Source of the DNA: Perca fluviatilis
Lineage: Eukaryota; Chordata; Actinopteri; Perciformes; Percidae
Direction: 5' to 3'
DNA: 64,000 nucleotides
Assembly: GCF_010015445.1 (NCBI RefSeq)
Contig: NC_053121.1
Coordinates: 25,328,434-25,392,433 of the forward strand
This document shows, piece after piece, positions 36,101 to 60,904 of the stretch; within the stretch, counting starts at the first letter, position 1, and each line of letters begins with the position of its first letter. The notes under the pieces were generated by a model, which saw only the letters and a list, made by a program, of their open reading frames with translations, was not told the origin of the DNA and ran no database searches. The position numbers and the translations under genes were made by a program.

Positions 36101-39100
36101 TTTCTCAGAGAATCAACAGTAAATGTATTTACAGCGATGTAGTTTTAAAATGTAAAAATATGAAAAACAACGGCTGGTTTGATTTTGCAGCAGTACACCT
36201 CTCTCTGCACAAGATGGCACTGGTAATACACGTGTCCTGAGCAGAGCCTGAGCCTCTGTCTGGATTGGAGAGCTATTCCTTCAGGTTACTAATCTAAATA
36301 CAGACACTCCTCATACATTGGTTTTCACTCTCCTCCGCCCCAGAATAGCAACTCATTGATCTAAATGAACGAGAGATTATTTGAAATGAAAATAAGCAGC
36401 TGGGAGTGAAGTTTCACTGCTTTTTTTTTAAATAAGTAACAAAAGGAATTCATTCACTTGTGAGCTTCAATGATAGTGGCCATTCCTCAGGCCAGGTAGG
36501 CAAAATCCTTTGAACTCTGCCAACCTGGTAGACGCTCGCTATCTCTGTTTTTCCTGCAGAGTAGTCGATGTTGTTTGCTCTCCATCAAAACAGTGATAAA
36601 CAAGTGCTGGAGGGGGGGTTCCTAGACAGTGTATAAAATGCATGAGAAAAATTGTGCAGGGCTTCATTTGAAATGATATATTCTTTCATTCTAGTTTACA
36701 AGGGAGGTGCTCGCTGTCACAGACTCAAGACTATTTTGCCTCATATCTAATGTAGACAGTATTAAACCATACAGGGTATAAATGCAAATTAATCTTCATT
36801 TATATAGATGTAAGGGTATTAAAATGCCCTATACTAATAATCAAAGATCATTTGATTTGGAATAGTTCAAGTGTTTGCATTTTCAGAAGAAAAACCAAAA
36901 CAACTTTATCAAGCTGAACTCCACCGACTCTGCCTTGTTTAGTTTTCCTCTACATATTTGAAGTGGTCTTTGAAGGCAATTGCTGAATATCTTGGTAACC
37001 AAGCTACATTCATTTACTTTACGTCACATTATTTACATTTTATTTGAAAAGGAAACCATCAACACTGAATGCTAGCAGCTTCAAAAGCTGTAGATTTTTG
37101 CTGTAGATTAGACTCAACTGGTTTCCTCAAGATGATTTCATTTTTACTTGATCTCTGGAGATTTGTGTTTCACATACCACGATGTGAATGCACTTTTTCA
37201 GCATATAACAACTGGACTGTGATCTATGTTTGGCTTTTATAAAGGTACAACTGCAGTATCACCCCGACCCACTGCCTTTCCTGGGTCTCCTCCATGATGA
37301 TTTTTAATTGTGAGACGTCTGCACTTTAAAGTTTGACTTTCATGGTTAATATTGGACTTTTGTCCCATCAGACATGAGAAGCTCTCAGGGAGCCAGCTGT
37401 AATATCTGTATCAGCCTCTCCAGTCAGGGTGAGCCATCCCTTTCAGACCGACTCTCAGGGCTTCCACGGCAATTTGCTCTCACGACTACACAAAAGAGTC
37501 CTCAAAGTCCTCAGAGACCTTGGTAGATAGACAAGTAACAGCATCTTACGGAGAATAACACTTTACACTATTTCCCAATGTTGTGAAAGCAAAAGCTCTA
37601 CAAAAGCAGCAGCAAGCAGCATGCTGTATGCATCACTTCAATAAACACTCAACTATTTGATGTGATAAGCGGGACATAGTGAGAAATGAATTATATAAAC
37701 AATGATTTTATGAACTTTTCAGAAATGCCTAGAGGCTTTGCTGTACACTTGTCAGTTTATTTGAAGTATGTTTGCAATTATTGCATTTGTTAACTCATTT
37801 TTTACTTACATGTTGCTTTGGGCTATTGACATAATTGATTTAAAAATAACAATAAGGTTGCAGTCTGAGTTCCATTTATGAGCATATCCATAAAACATTT
37901 ACATACAGTAAAATGTTTCACCCTTTTTCACATAATCCATTTCACTGCCAAATATTGATATCACTGATATTATTATCACACTGCCAATATGAGTCATCAT
38001 CCAGCTTTACCTTTAGCAGGCGAGATGCTCTTTTATTACTGTAAACAATGCATTATTATGCATCAGATACACAAGAGAGACTCGAGTTATGAAATAGAAA
38101 CAATAAAAGCATGCACGTCTAGCTTTTTCTTGTCAATTTGATGCTAAATGTTTTTGCTAATGAGCAATGGGACTAATGGAGAAGAGACAAGGAACCCTTA
38201 TGGATTGCATGAGTCAGATTCAAACCCACACATCAGCTTTCAAATCAGATTGTTTCATATGATTTTACAACTCACGTTATTCATAAAATGAAATTTTAAT
38301 TGGAAAGAAATTCATAAAGACACAGAAACATACAGAAGCCTTCAAAGCAAACTATGACAACATGACTGCTCCATTTTTGTCTCTCTGTTTAACTTTTTAA
38401 TATCTCACATCGCTTGAATACTCCTGGGCATTTATGCACCTTGTTATTCTGATGACAGAACATCAATTGCAAATGCCTATCTTGCTTGCTTATCTGTTAC
38501 TTTCAGATGATTCTTATTTCAGCTCGACAGATTGAGATGTGGTGTTACAGATTAAAATTGCCTAAGCAAAGAAGAAACAGTTTGAACAGTAGCACTATTT
38601 AAAGAATGTTGTGGATTGCAGCAAGAGGGAAAACAATGAAGCATAAGACAACAGCAACTGCATCACAAAAGACAGCTGAGGTCCATTATAATGTACCTCC
38701 TTAGTTTAACATGATATTAAAAACAGATAAAAGAAATTGTTCTGATACATAAAGCCAGAAGGAAACTTCCTCTAATTATGTTTTATCTTATTTTAATTTG
38801 CTTATTTGTTTCTTTCCCTCATTTTGTTTTAAGTTGAATATATTGCATATGGTATTCAAATTGTACGTGGATATAGAGAGGGTTTTTCATTTGCTTAAGC
38901 AATAAAGTTAAACAGATCACAAACAACTGAGACAAAACATATATTTAGGTAAATGTGATAGCACCACCCAGACTGTTGCATATATTTGTGTACTGTATGT
39001 ACATTTCCATACATACAGTATTAGTAGAACAAGTCTTTTAACCTATGAAGTAAAAAAAAAAAAAATGAATGCATGACAAAGTCAGGACAGAGTGCTAGAG

Positions 39101-39400
39101 CAGATTAGTTTCTGCTAACATCTTCCAAACTAAATTGCACCCATTCAACAGAATCAAATAGCAAGAATACTAAATGGGTAGATAAGCAAAGGAAATTAGA
39201 CAGCTGTAAACGCGGAATGCCTTTTAAGAAAGAATCAAAACACTTCAAATGCCATTTAGACTGTGGGCCAACTTTCAGATTGGATAATAATTGTGTGCAA
39301 TGGACTGCTTTGGTCTCAGAGTGGTCTGGAATATTTATCAACAGGAGAATTTGCACCTACAATGACATACAGTTTAAATCCCAGACAGCACACGCCCTCC
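33121..39400. other. convergent intergenic region between elf4 and tnmd
   Basis: I see no gene, RNA or clear mobile element. It contains a polypyrimidine tract (34076-34210), short GT/CA runs near 35248-35270 and 35470-35490, and mostly AT-rich unique-looking DNA. Part of the left side may be elf4 3' UTR. The right side probably includes the tnmd 3' UTR (on the - strand), for which no single poly(A) site stands out. Confidence 0.6.
34076..34210 (+). repeat. polypyrimidine (CT-rich) tract of about 135 bp
   Basis: It is almost entirely C and T (CTCTTCCTCTCTCCTCCTCT and similar), with a few purines. It could form triplex DNA. A similar tract occurs at about 48540-48670. It lies beyond the elf4 stop, possibly in the 3' UTR. 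Confidence 0.8.
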
Positions 39401-52373
<12,973 letters not shown>

Positions 52374-54119
52374 CTTTGAAAAAAGAAAAAAGAAATGAAG
52401 GGATACTCAGAAATTCAGATGTATCATTCATTAGCTTTCTGTGATGTGGATATCCCATAAGCACTGGGGCGATCGTTTTAAAATGCTCAGCCTTTTGCTG
52501 ATAATCAAAGCTCTTAAAAAAGTCAAAGAAGTTACCTAAACCTAATGAGTGAGAAGAGGTGTCATCTTTTTTTTTAGCATGGTATAACATTGATGACTAC
52601 CTGGCCCTCGTAACACATCTCTTGCTTTCTTGCTGAATGGAAGTAAAAAGGCGGGGGTGTTCCTCTGTGGCTGTATAATACTTCATAGCAGCATATATCG
52701 CACAGGAGAGCAAAGTGACATTGTTGAGAATGAAGTGTTTTCTACAGAGAGTGCCCCCATTGAATTAGGCAGTCATAGGTCCCTGTCACTCTCTTAATCT
52801 GGGCAGTCAAGTGTAGAGTCACTCTTCAGCTCCACTGATGATCCTCCACCATGTGTACTGTAGCTCTATTCAGTCTGACACATAGAACCTCAATAGGCAA
52901 GAAAGATCAGTTAATTCTCTCTCGCTGCCATTATGTGTTAAGATATTCAGCCGGAATCAGTCTGTAATACTCTCAGTATCTCAGATTGTATCCAATTTAT
53001 TTTCTGCAGAGCAGAGCTGCTCATTCAGCACACTGTATTAGAACAGACGGCAGGATCTACATCTGCCACGGCTGCTTTAGAATTGTATCAACTGAAAATT
53101 GTATGAGCGGTACCATGAAAATGGACTTGATTCAATCTACATTTAATTACAGTAACACAGTGATTGCTATGACATCTCCTTTGAATTGGTTAACTTGACC
53201 ATGTGGGTGCTTTTTCTACATTTTCTGTGGTGCTGTCATTCTGAAAACCACATACCAGCCGCACATGATATGATACAAAGTGATGTCTGTCATAATCTAC
53301 TGCGTGTAATTTCATCCGTGCGGAAAAAGGATGGGGCAATAATGGTCTCAAGCACAAAAACATACTGTTTATGCCAGGCTTTATTGTGATGAGTCTCTGT
53401 TTAATTTGGGTCTTTTGTATTGGTGAGCTGCAGCAGAAGATGAGGAGCAATGTTGTGATGAGATACAATGATTACTGGGATTGGTCAATCAGAAAATGAA
53501 GACACATTAACACAGGGATGAAAAATGGAAAAGCGATGTAATCCAAACACACAATGATAAAATATCCACTTGGTGCAAGATGCTCATCTATTCATGAGGA
53601 TAGAGAACATGTACCTGCATGCATCATTCAGCTCCTGTGAATAAAGAATTAAAGTCATGTCATCAGGTATTAGTTTGATTGATGTCTTGTTATTATCAAC
53701 ATCATTTTCATACTCTCCAAATACCTTAAAATCCAAATATTTGTGCTTTAAACCACAGAATAAAAATGGTTTAATGTGTAAAATCTGCATTAAATATCCC
53801 AACTTTATTTTAAACATAAAAATACAGCAAATGTAACATATTACATATGATCAACGTGTCTGTAACTTTATGTATAGCTACATAAACCTTCTTACAAATT
53901 GCATAAATCATTGTTCAATGACTGTATGATGGCAATAGCCATTTCGACAACATCTGGAAATCACAGTGGAGCACCAAATGATGTAATATAACCGTAGGCT
54001 ATCCTCAACATCATCAGTAGTTTTCCTGCAGTCCCGGATTTCCAAAAATGCTCCAAAGAATCTTTGGTCGGATGAAACGCTGGAGGGGATTTTTGTTGCT
54101 TCCTTATGATTGTCTCTGA
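52374..54119 (-). other. tnmd upstream intron, gene-free part
   Basis: No exon matching the rest of BRICHOS or the membrane segment could be found on the - strand. No repeat with clear ends was recognised. Confidence 0.5.
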
Positions 54120-54135
54120 GAAAAAAGGATGCAGT

Positions 54136-54536
54136 TCCTACACGTGGTCTGGGAGTGTGAACAGGTACATGAGTTTTGGAATAAAACAACATCAATAATA
54201 TCTGATGTGATAGGATGTCAAATTCCTACTGAACTGATTGTTTCGTTACTTAATGATGACTCTAAATTACACCTGCTTGGGAGACAGAAGAAAATTTGGC
54301 TAGCCGGCTCAACCGCAACCAAAAAAATGATAGCTCAACGCTGCCCCCCCCCTCCCCCCCACTCGCTTTGTATAAAACAGTGGTTGGCGTACTTCCTAGA
54401 CATAGTTATGTTTGAGCTCTCTACAGCAAGGATTAACAAAGCCAAGCCATCGACTATAGATCTATGGAGAAACGCAGCAGCACAGGTATCGGTCCTGGTC
54501 ACCTCAACGCCACAAGAATTAGAAGAGAACGACTAG
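54136..54536 (+). pseudogene. LINE ORF2 C-terminal fragment
   Basis: About 133 residues remain of a protein usually well over 1000 residues long. The endonuclease and reverse transcriptase domains are absent. The open frame suggests a fairly recent insertion. It contains a proline run from a C8-C7 tract at about 54345-54360. Confidence 0.85.
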
Positions 54537-54682
54537 GCAAGGTGTGATTTTTTGTTTTCTTGTATATTGGTTTGTTCTGTTTTTGTGAAGACCGCAGAAG
54601 GTGGTTGGGTCAGTTGGGGGTTGTTCTGTATGTTGTGCGTTCAAAAATATAAAAATAATAAAAAATGTATCATTAAAAAAAA
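54136..54682 (+). mobile_element. 5'-truncated L1-clade LINE insertion
   Basis: The frame FLHVVWECEQVHEFW... to the TAG at 54534-54536 is the C-terminal end of an L1/Tx1-type ORF2 (the conserved H-x2-W-x-C-x6-FW zinc-knuckle-like motif). It is followed by a short 3' UTR and an A-rich tail (54641-54682). It is flanked by a 16-bp direct repeat GAAAAAAGGWTGCAGT (54120-54135 and 54683-54698, one mismatch). Loss of the 5' end with intact target duplication is the usual outcome of abortive target-primed reverse transcription. It is dead by truncation, although the remaining frame is open. Confidence 0.88.
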
Positions 54683-54879
54683 GAAAAAAGGTTGCAGTGC
54701 AGTGTACACCTTTTTTTTTTTTTATTCCCCTCTGACCACCACATCCTCATGGCTGAAGGGGATCTGAAACGACTATACACCTACAGAAGTATATTTCATA
54801 CAGTTATTTGTGACTGACAAAAAAGCAAAGATTTTGGCCAGCATAGTTGGATATTTTTTATAAAATTATTATTTCATAT

Positions 54880-54955
54880 TTCATATTATTATTATTGATA
54901 ATTATTATTATTATTAATAATAATAACAATATTTATATATAATAAATCAAATAAA
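54880..54955. repeat. TTA/TAA trinucleotide tract
   Basis: (TTA)n runs into (TAA)n through a small palindromic centre (ATTATTATTATTAATAATAA). It could form a hairpin. Confidence 0.8.
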
Positions 54956-55587
54956 ATCATAATATTTGTTTAACCATGTAAAAGTCTCCTACAGATATGA
55001 CTTTTTAAACAGTTATACTATTTTACTTTGTTATCTTGCTTTTACTATCGTGCTATTTTTTTGTTAGCTTGCTATTTTTTTTTTTAGCGGACAACAACCA
55101 CAATGATCACCTGTACTCAGAGTCATAATCCATGATTTTTTGTTGATGGGATATTTGTTAAAGTGGTTGAGTGAAATCGTTGCTTTTTCCCTCCACAGAG
55201 AATTAAGATATAGCCTACTTGTAAAACTAGCCAGTGTCACAATGTCTGCCTCAGTTGTGTTTATTCTTTCTGTCCCTCTTTTCAGCCACATTCCCAGTTC
55301 CCCAGACCCCTTCATTGCTGTTTCTCTACCTGCCCACTAGATGCCCTCAGACTTTCCCACCTGTCCCAGTCACATGACTCCCACTTACAGTCACTCCCTC
55401 CCGCCCTGTAGTAACCCCTTTCCTGCCAATCCCATCACCTGACCTTCCCCGCCCACCTGCTCACCTGTTCCCTATTCCCCTCATTAGTTGGAGTGTGTAG
55501 AGCATGACCACCCTACACGTTTCCCCTCAGATTCTCCTGTCCACATATTTGGATAATTTTGGTAAGGTACATGGTTTTGGATTTACG

Positions 55588-56421
55588 TATGTAACACAAA
55601 AAGTAAGGAAATTTGTGTTTGGTAGGTTATTTCTCTGTGGTAAAAATTTGCCAAATCTTCTGCCAAACAGCTTATTCTGCCATTGACTCGTTTGGTGTTT
55701 GGTGGATTGGATGATTGAAGTTTGAAGAAACAAGACATATTGGCAATTGGACAATTTATTCATTTCACAAACAGGAGCCTGTCACCTCCTCCTCATGCTG
55801 GTCACACACTGCTGTGAGACGGCATCCCATTCTTCAACCAGCAGTCCTGACCTCAACTCCGTTGAACACTTGTGGGATCAGCTTGGGCGTGCTGTTCGTG
55901 CCAGAGTGACCAACACAATCACGTTGGCTGACTTGCGACAAATGCTGGTTGAAGAATGGGATGCCATCCCATAGCAGTGTTTGACCAGGCTGATGACCAG
56001 CATGAAGAGGAGGTGCCAGGCTGTTGTAGCTGTGTATGGTTCTTCCACACGCTACTGAGGCTCCTGTTTGTGAAATGAATAAATTGTTCAATTGCCAATA
56101 TGTCTTGTTTCTTCAAACTTCAATCATCCAATCCACCAAACACCAAACGAGTCATTGGCAGAGAAGATTTGGCAAATTTTTACTGGGTGCAACCCACATA
56201 CTCAGTGCTGCTGCTCATCCCACAAATGCATGTTCCTTACAAGTGGGGCACCATTTGAAAGGGAACTAAACAGGCTTTCCAACGGTATAAGATTTATTGC
56301 CAAAAAGCATTGTTCCCACAGAGAAATCTACCAAATACAAATTTCTTTACTCTTTGTGCTAAGTTTATAACAAATTAGATGAAATTTCAGGTGTCCACAT
56401 ACTTTGACCCATGCAGTGTAT
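55588..56421. mobile_element. inverted-duplicated Tc1-like transposon remnant
   Basis: Left segments (GGAAATTTGTGTTTGGTAGG, TTGCCAAATCTTCTGCC, GATTGGATGATTGAAGTTTG, AACAGGAGCCTGTCACCTCC) recur in reverse complement on the right. The two halves are therefore head-to-head copies of the 3' part of one element. The centre encodes the end of a Tc1-type transposase. The right end GTGTCCACATACTTTGACCC, then CAGTGTA, is a Tc1-like terminal repeat. No intact left terminus was found, only a weak CTGTCCACATATTTGG near 55535. Confidence 0.75.
55834..55974 (+). pseudogene. Tc1-like transposase C-terminal fragment
   Basis: The frame SPDLNSVEHLWDQLGRAVRA, then ITLADLRQMLVEEWDAIP and a stop, is the Tc1/mariner C-terminal signature; E in VEHLWD is the third catalytic acidic residue. 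The first two catalytic aspartates and the DNA-binding domain are missing, so it is inactive. Confidence 0.85.
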
Positions 56422-57239
56422 GTTGAGTTTCAGTCTGGTAAACAATATTTATGTAATTAAGCTTAACAGTAGGACTGGTTAATTAGAGATTACAAATTGT
56501 TTAAGTTGTATGGTGAATGATGTTGTATGGTAATTGAAACATTAAAAGTTGGACAAAGAAGCTGAATATTAATGTAACTCATAACATGCAAATTGATGAC
56601 ACACATTAAACAAGCTAGTTAGAAATAAGGCTCAGGTTATATAAACCTTTCATGTGTTGGGTGGGTGGGTACAAAATGCATTTTTAAATGGCTTTTGAAG
56701 CCGAGATGATCGGAAAGGCAGAAAAAATATCCCCCAGGCTTCAGTAATTGTTAGTAACTTATTTAAACTAAGTTTGCACACAAAAGGCCAGCATTAGTAT
56801 CAAATTTAGTAACACTGTGATTGAGATTGAAATATATTAAATGGCTAAAAAGTCATATTGCCACAGCCATTTAACTTCTGTTATGTTTGAGGTTACCAGC
56901 TAAACTTTAGAGAATCTATCAGAGCAACTTAGTTGGAAAAAAGAAATGGCAAGCTAAATCCATTGAGAAACAAAGCCTATTACATTAATATTATTTATTA
57001 CAGATTGGCTGCATTCACCAGCTGTTTCTTCCAACATCTGTGGTGATTTACTGATGTTGGTTCAAGCTTCAGGCAAGATGCCATCTGAAGGTAAGCAACG
57101 AAAACAATGACTGACAACTGCTGCACTGTGAATTCACCATAACTGAATCTGGTGTAGGAGGCAGTATCTGTGCTGAGAGGCTGGTGGCTGTAATGTGTGT
57201 GTGGAAGCAGACAACTGATCTAGTAGGCCGGTGGCAAGT
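56422..57239. other. gene-free stretch between the Tc1 remnant and the nested element cluster
   Basis: It is AT-rich and has no recognised coding, RNA or repeat feature. Confidence 0.6.
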
Positions 57240-57400
57240 GAAAGAAAAGGGTGGCACACTGGTGCAGTCCAGCAAGAAGGCTTTGAGTCCTCCGGTTTTC
57301 TCCCATAGTCCAAAAACACAGATTAGGTTAATTGTGACTCTAAAGCTGCCAGTAGGTGTAATTGTGAGTATGATAGTGTTATCCTGTTTGTCCGTAATAG
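57240..57400 (+). mobile_element. left half of a dispersed fish repeat split by the long-inverted-repeat element
   Basis: TTTTCTCCCATAGTCCAAAA, GATTAGGTTAATTGTGACTC and GTAGGTGTAATTGTGAGTAT are phrases of a very common teleost interspersed repeat. It resumes at 62933 (TAATAGCC..GTTAGTCCTGTGATGGAC ... GATAAGCAGGTATAG, to about 63060). The two halves join through the 6-bp TAATAG, which marks the insertion site. Confidence 0.65.
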
Positions 57401-58349
57401 TATGGGATTAGTTTTGTGACTTTAATTCCAAGCAAAACTTCTCAAGTATCAAACAAAAAACACTAACTCAAGCAAAAAAACTGTCACCTCAAAGGTAAAA
57501 CTTAAAACTTGCAAACAAAACATTTGTGTAGTTGTAAACTATTGGTCTTTTATTTGTTTGATATTATGTCCTTTTGTTTACAGTTCCCTCTGCTTCTTTC
57601 TCAATGATCAGTCTTTTGCTCTCTCCATCACGTTTGCAGTCATGCTCCCAGCTTCTTGTTTGCTCCCTGACTTTTTGCTTGCGATTCTGACACAAACCTC
57701 AAACATGTGGGCGTGGTCTTACAGGGGTGCGTCCCCATTGGCTAATGAGACTTAAGGGGGAAAGTTTGAGTGACAGCTCAGCCTCAGTGCAGGTAAACTA
57801 ACGCGTGAGAGACTCAGAGTCTGGTCTGGAGGACACACAAGCCACTCCACAGGGGATTCCTACAAGATTAATAAAGTTTAAGTATTATTAATATATATAT
57901 ATATATATTATCTGTGATCTACGTTGCAAGCATGGTTACTAGACATTTGTTGTTTCGTGTGTTAAGTGACTAGCTAGCTAGCTAGTAAAGCTTTTTTAAG
58001 TTAGCATTTAACATTAGCTATAGGCTACTGCTAACGTTATCTAAAACTTGTAGCTAGCCACCGGCTACCTTACTGAGCTAATAATTTACCATGGGAATCA
58101 TGTATTCTTCGTGAGGCCTTACTCAATGGAGCTGTATTAATTATCGTCTTCTCTCTGTAGAGACCTGCAGGACCCGAGCAGAGCTACGATGCTCTCCCAG
58201 GTAACCTAAAGGTTAGTAACGTAGCTATATTATGGTCTATTAGGAAAAATTATTATCCAGCTAACTACTAATTGTTGTGGTTGCTAGTATTGGTTAAGTT
58301 GTACAATGTAGAAGCTGTGAATGTAATATATATAGGGTTCGACACATAC
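57401..58349 (+). repeat. left inverted arm of the long-TIR element, promoter-like
   Basis: It contains a reverse CCAAT box (ATTGG, 57737-57741), CpG-bearing exon-like sequence ending CAG|GTAAAC near 57790, and a compact segment 58161-58200 bounded by TCTCTGTAG and CAG|GTAACC that looks like a small internal exon. The reverse complement of all this lies in the right arm. The outer part, read outward on the - strand, is also purine-rich and partly open. The inference is that the arm came from the 5' end of a spliced gene. Confidence 0.55.
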
Positions 58350-58788
58350 ATTAGATGTTCCATCTGTACACACTGTTCTTTCTTTGCACTACCTTAAGAT
58401 GGTAGATAACGGACGTATTTTTTGTATTTTTTAGCGCTGTAAATGTCAACAATATTTAGAATTAATGCATAGTGTTACTACTGTCCAAACTATGTACTTT
58501 AACTAACACACCAGGCCCTTGACAAATACTTTGCTTAGTGATCCTTATGGTTTGATGTGATGTGCATGTGTCCTGGTGGCTGGCCATATCTTACTTTACA
58601 CATGTAGTCAACGTGGAGGTAGGAATCTAGAAAGTGTGATCAATAATATTCCAGAAATAAGTGTTCCAGTAGTGTTCAGAAAGCTAGAAAAAATGTTTCT
58701 AGAGTGAATTACAATTATTTATTATTAAGCTAACACTTTTTTATCATCCAATAAGGTACTTCAAGCTTTACAATAAGAAGTCAAGGAA

Positions 58789-59067
58789 GTGAAGGACTAC
58801 AGCCACATCCCAGCCCTTCAGAGAACTGTCCTGCAGAAAAGGCTGTCGTCCAGACTGGAGCAGTGGGCCATCAGTGAGCTCAGGAGACCAGATGATCCCA
58901 GGCGTCCAGGAGTTGTGTGTGATATTCCTGCACCACCCTCAGAAGTGTTGTTGCAGACACAAGTCAGCAGAGAAATACAGCTTGCCTTAGGTGAAACTGA
59001 ATATGTGAAATATATACATAACCCAATTACTCAGTATGTTTGTGTATTGTTGGTGATGAAAAACTGA
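58789..59067 (+). CDS. unrecognised coding-like segment in the loop of the long-TIR element
   Basis: The 92-codon frame includes LQKRLSSRLEQWAISELR, RPDDPRRPGVVCDIPAPP and LQTQVSREIQLALGE, which have amphipathic, protein-like composition. The last 25 or so residues look like read-through. The upstream sequence has weak acceptors (AATAAG, TCAAG), so it may be an exon spliced from the small exon at 58161-58200. It matches no family I can name. It could be a captured host exon, a piece of the element's own gene, or chance. Confidence 0.25.
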   Translation: MKDYSHIPALQRTVLQKRLSSRLEQWAISELRRPDDPRRPGVVCDIPAPPSEVLLQTQVSREIQLALGETEYVKYIHNPITQYVCVLLVMKN

Positions 59068-59459
59068 CCCTGACCTGTGATGTACTGCAAATAATGACTG
59101 ACACTGAGTTCCAGCTTCTTCTACCACCGGAGCCCCAGCTAAATATGTTCAAATATCCATTATGTATGTGAAGTTTTATATTGGACTAAAAATAAAGCAT
59201 TATAATAGTCTCAACCTTATTTCCTGTTTTATATAATGAACCAAACAGACAAGGGTGAATGTAAAAAAATGTTTTATATATTATGTGCATTTTAAAATAT
59301 AATTACAGTAAGACAATGTAAACACAAATTAAATTACAGGACCGTATACTGTAGTAGGATATATATTGACATACAATGGACTAAGAAACTACAAGTACAC
59401 CAATGAAAACTTAAGAAAAAAGGTTATTGTAAGTGTTAACTGAGTATCTGAGCAAAATA

Positions 59460-59594
59460 TGATCAATACATACACTATTGGTCTATACCCTGGCTGTTTG
59501 AAGCCTTCGCACACAGTGTTTCCTCCACAGAGAGACCGAAGGCTCCTCTCCCTCTGCTGCTCCACATCCTCCTGGTTGGTCTGCCTGATGTGAG
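59460..59594 (-). other. second exon-like segment in the loop, opposite strand
   Basis: On the - strand a good acceptor (ATTTTCTATCACAG) precedes an open segment. In one frame it reads HIRQTNQEDVEQQRERSLRS, and it is open in a second frame too. It lies downstream of the right arm in the same relation that 58789-59067 has to the left arm. Function and true frame are unknown. Confidence 0.25.
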
Positions 59595-60646
59595 CTGTGA
59601 TAGAAAATTATAACAAAGGTTCTTACACAAATCAAATGGTAACAAAGTTCTTACTGATAACTGAGGCTTCCAAGGTTGTGTGATTTACAATTAAAATAGC
59701 TTGCTTTTAAGTAGCCATTAGCAAATGTGTAGCCTTTAAAAACACTATGAACATTTTCCTTATGCTGACCTGCTTGCAAATGCAACAGAAGACATGTAAT
59801 TGGAGTTAGGATAGCCAGTATTTGTCCTAACTAGGAAAGTACAGATGAGCACAAAACTATAAAGATGAACCAGTTAAGCAGTGCTAACACTGCATTTGTA
59901 CTGTACAGTATGTGTCAACCTCTAGATATAATACATTACATTCACAGCTTCTACATTGTACAACTTAACCAATACCCTAGCATTGTGTATTATCAGGCCA
60001 ATAGCAACCACAACAATTAGTAGTTAGCTGGATAATAATTTTTCCTAATAGACCATAATGTAGCTACATTACTAACCTTTAGGTTACCTGGGAGAGCATC
60101 GTAGCTCTGCTCGGGTCCTGCAGGTGTATACAGAGAGAAGACGATAATTAATACAGCTCCATTGAGTAAGGCCTCATGAAGAATACATGATTCCCATGGT
60201 AAATTATTAGCTCAGTAAGATAGCCGGTGGCTACAAGTTTTAGATAACGTTAGCAGTAGCCTATAGCTAATGTTAAATGCTAACTTAAAAAGCTTTACTA
60301 GCTAGCTAGCTAGTCACTTAACACAACGAAACAACAAATGTCTAGTAACCATGCTTGCAACGTAGATTACAGATAATATATATAATTAATAACTTACTTA
60401 CACTTTATTAATCTTGTAGGAATCCCCTGTGGAGTGGCTTGTGTGTCCTCCAGACCAGACTCTGAGTCTCTAACGTTAGTTTACCTGCACTGTAGTGATG
60501 GGTCGTTTCGTGAATGAGTCGGCTCTAAGAGCCGGTGTTCTGTCGATGTAGCATACTTTGTCAGAAGAGCATACCGGAAGTTTAGTTTTATAGCGGGGTC
60601 TGTCAATTTGGCCTACTTTGTCAAAACAGCATACCAGTGTTTGTGA

Positions 60647-60890
60647 AGGGTATGCTGTTTTGATAACCCCTGGTTTAATAAAAAAAAATACAGTTTATAA
60701 AGGGGTATGCTGTTTTGATAACCCCTGGTTTAATGAAAGAAATACAGTTTATAAAGGGGTATGCTGTTTTGATAGCCCATTTTTTAATAAAAATACAGTT
60801 TCTATAGGGGTATGCTGTTTTGATAACCCCTGGTTTAATAAAAAAAAATACAGTTTATAAAAGAGGTATGCTGTTTTGATAGCCCATTGT
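60647..60890. repeat. tandem repeat, about 50-60 bp, five copies
   Basis: Each unit starts GGTATGCTGTTTTGATARCC, then a TTTAAT, an A run and ATACAGTTTATA. The last copy is partial. The open frame across it is an artefact of the periodic sequence. Confidence 0.9.
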
Positions 60891-60904
60891 TTAATGCGAT
60901 ATAA

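Noticed and set aside
54040..54110. Tc1-like WSDET motif (TTGGTCGGATGAAACG) left of the L1 insertion
   Set aside because: Only five residues match and neither flank extends the similarity; likely chance.
57887..57910. (AT)n run as a separate feature
   Set aside because: Short and partly mirrored in the right arm; it is part of the inverted-arm sequence.
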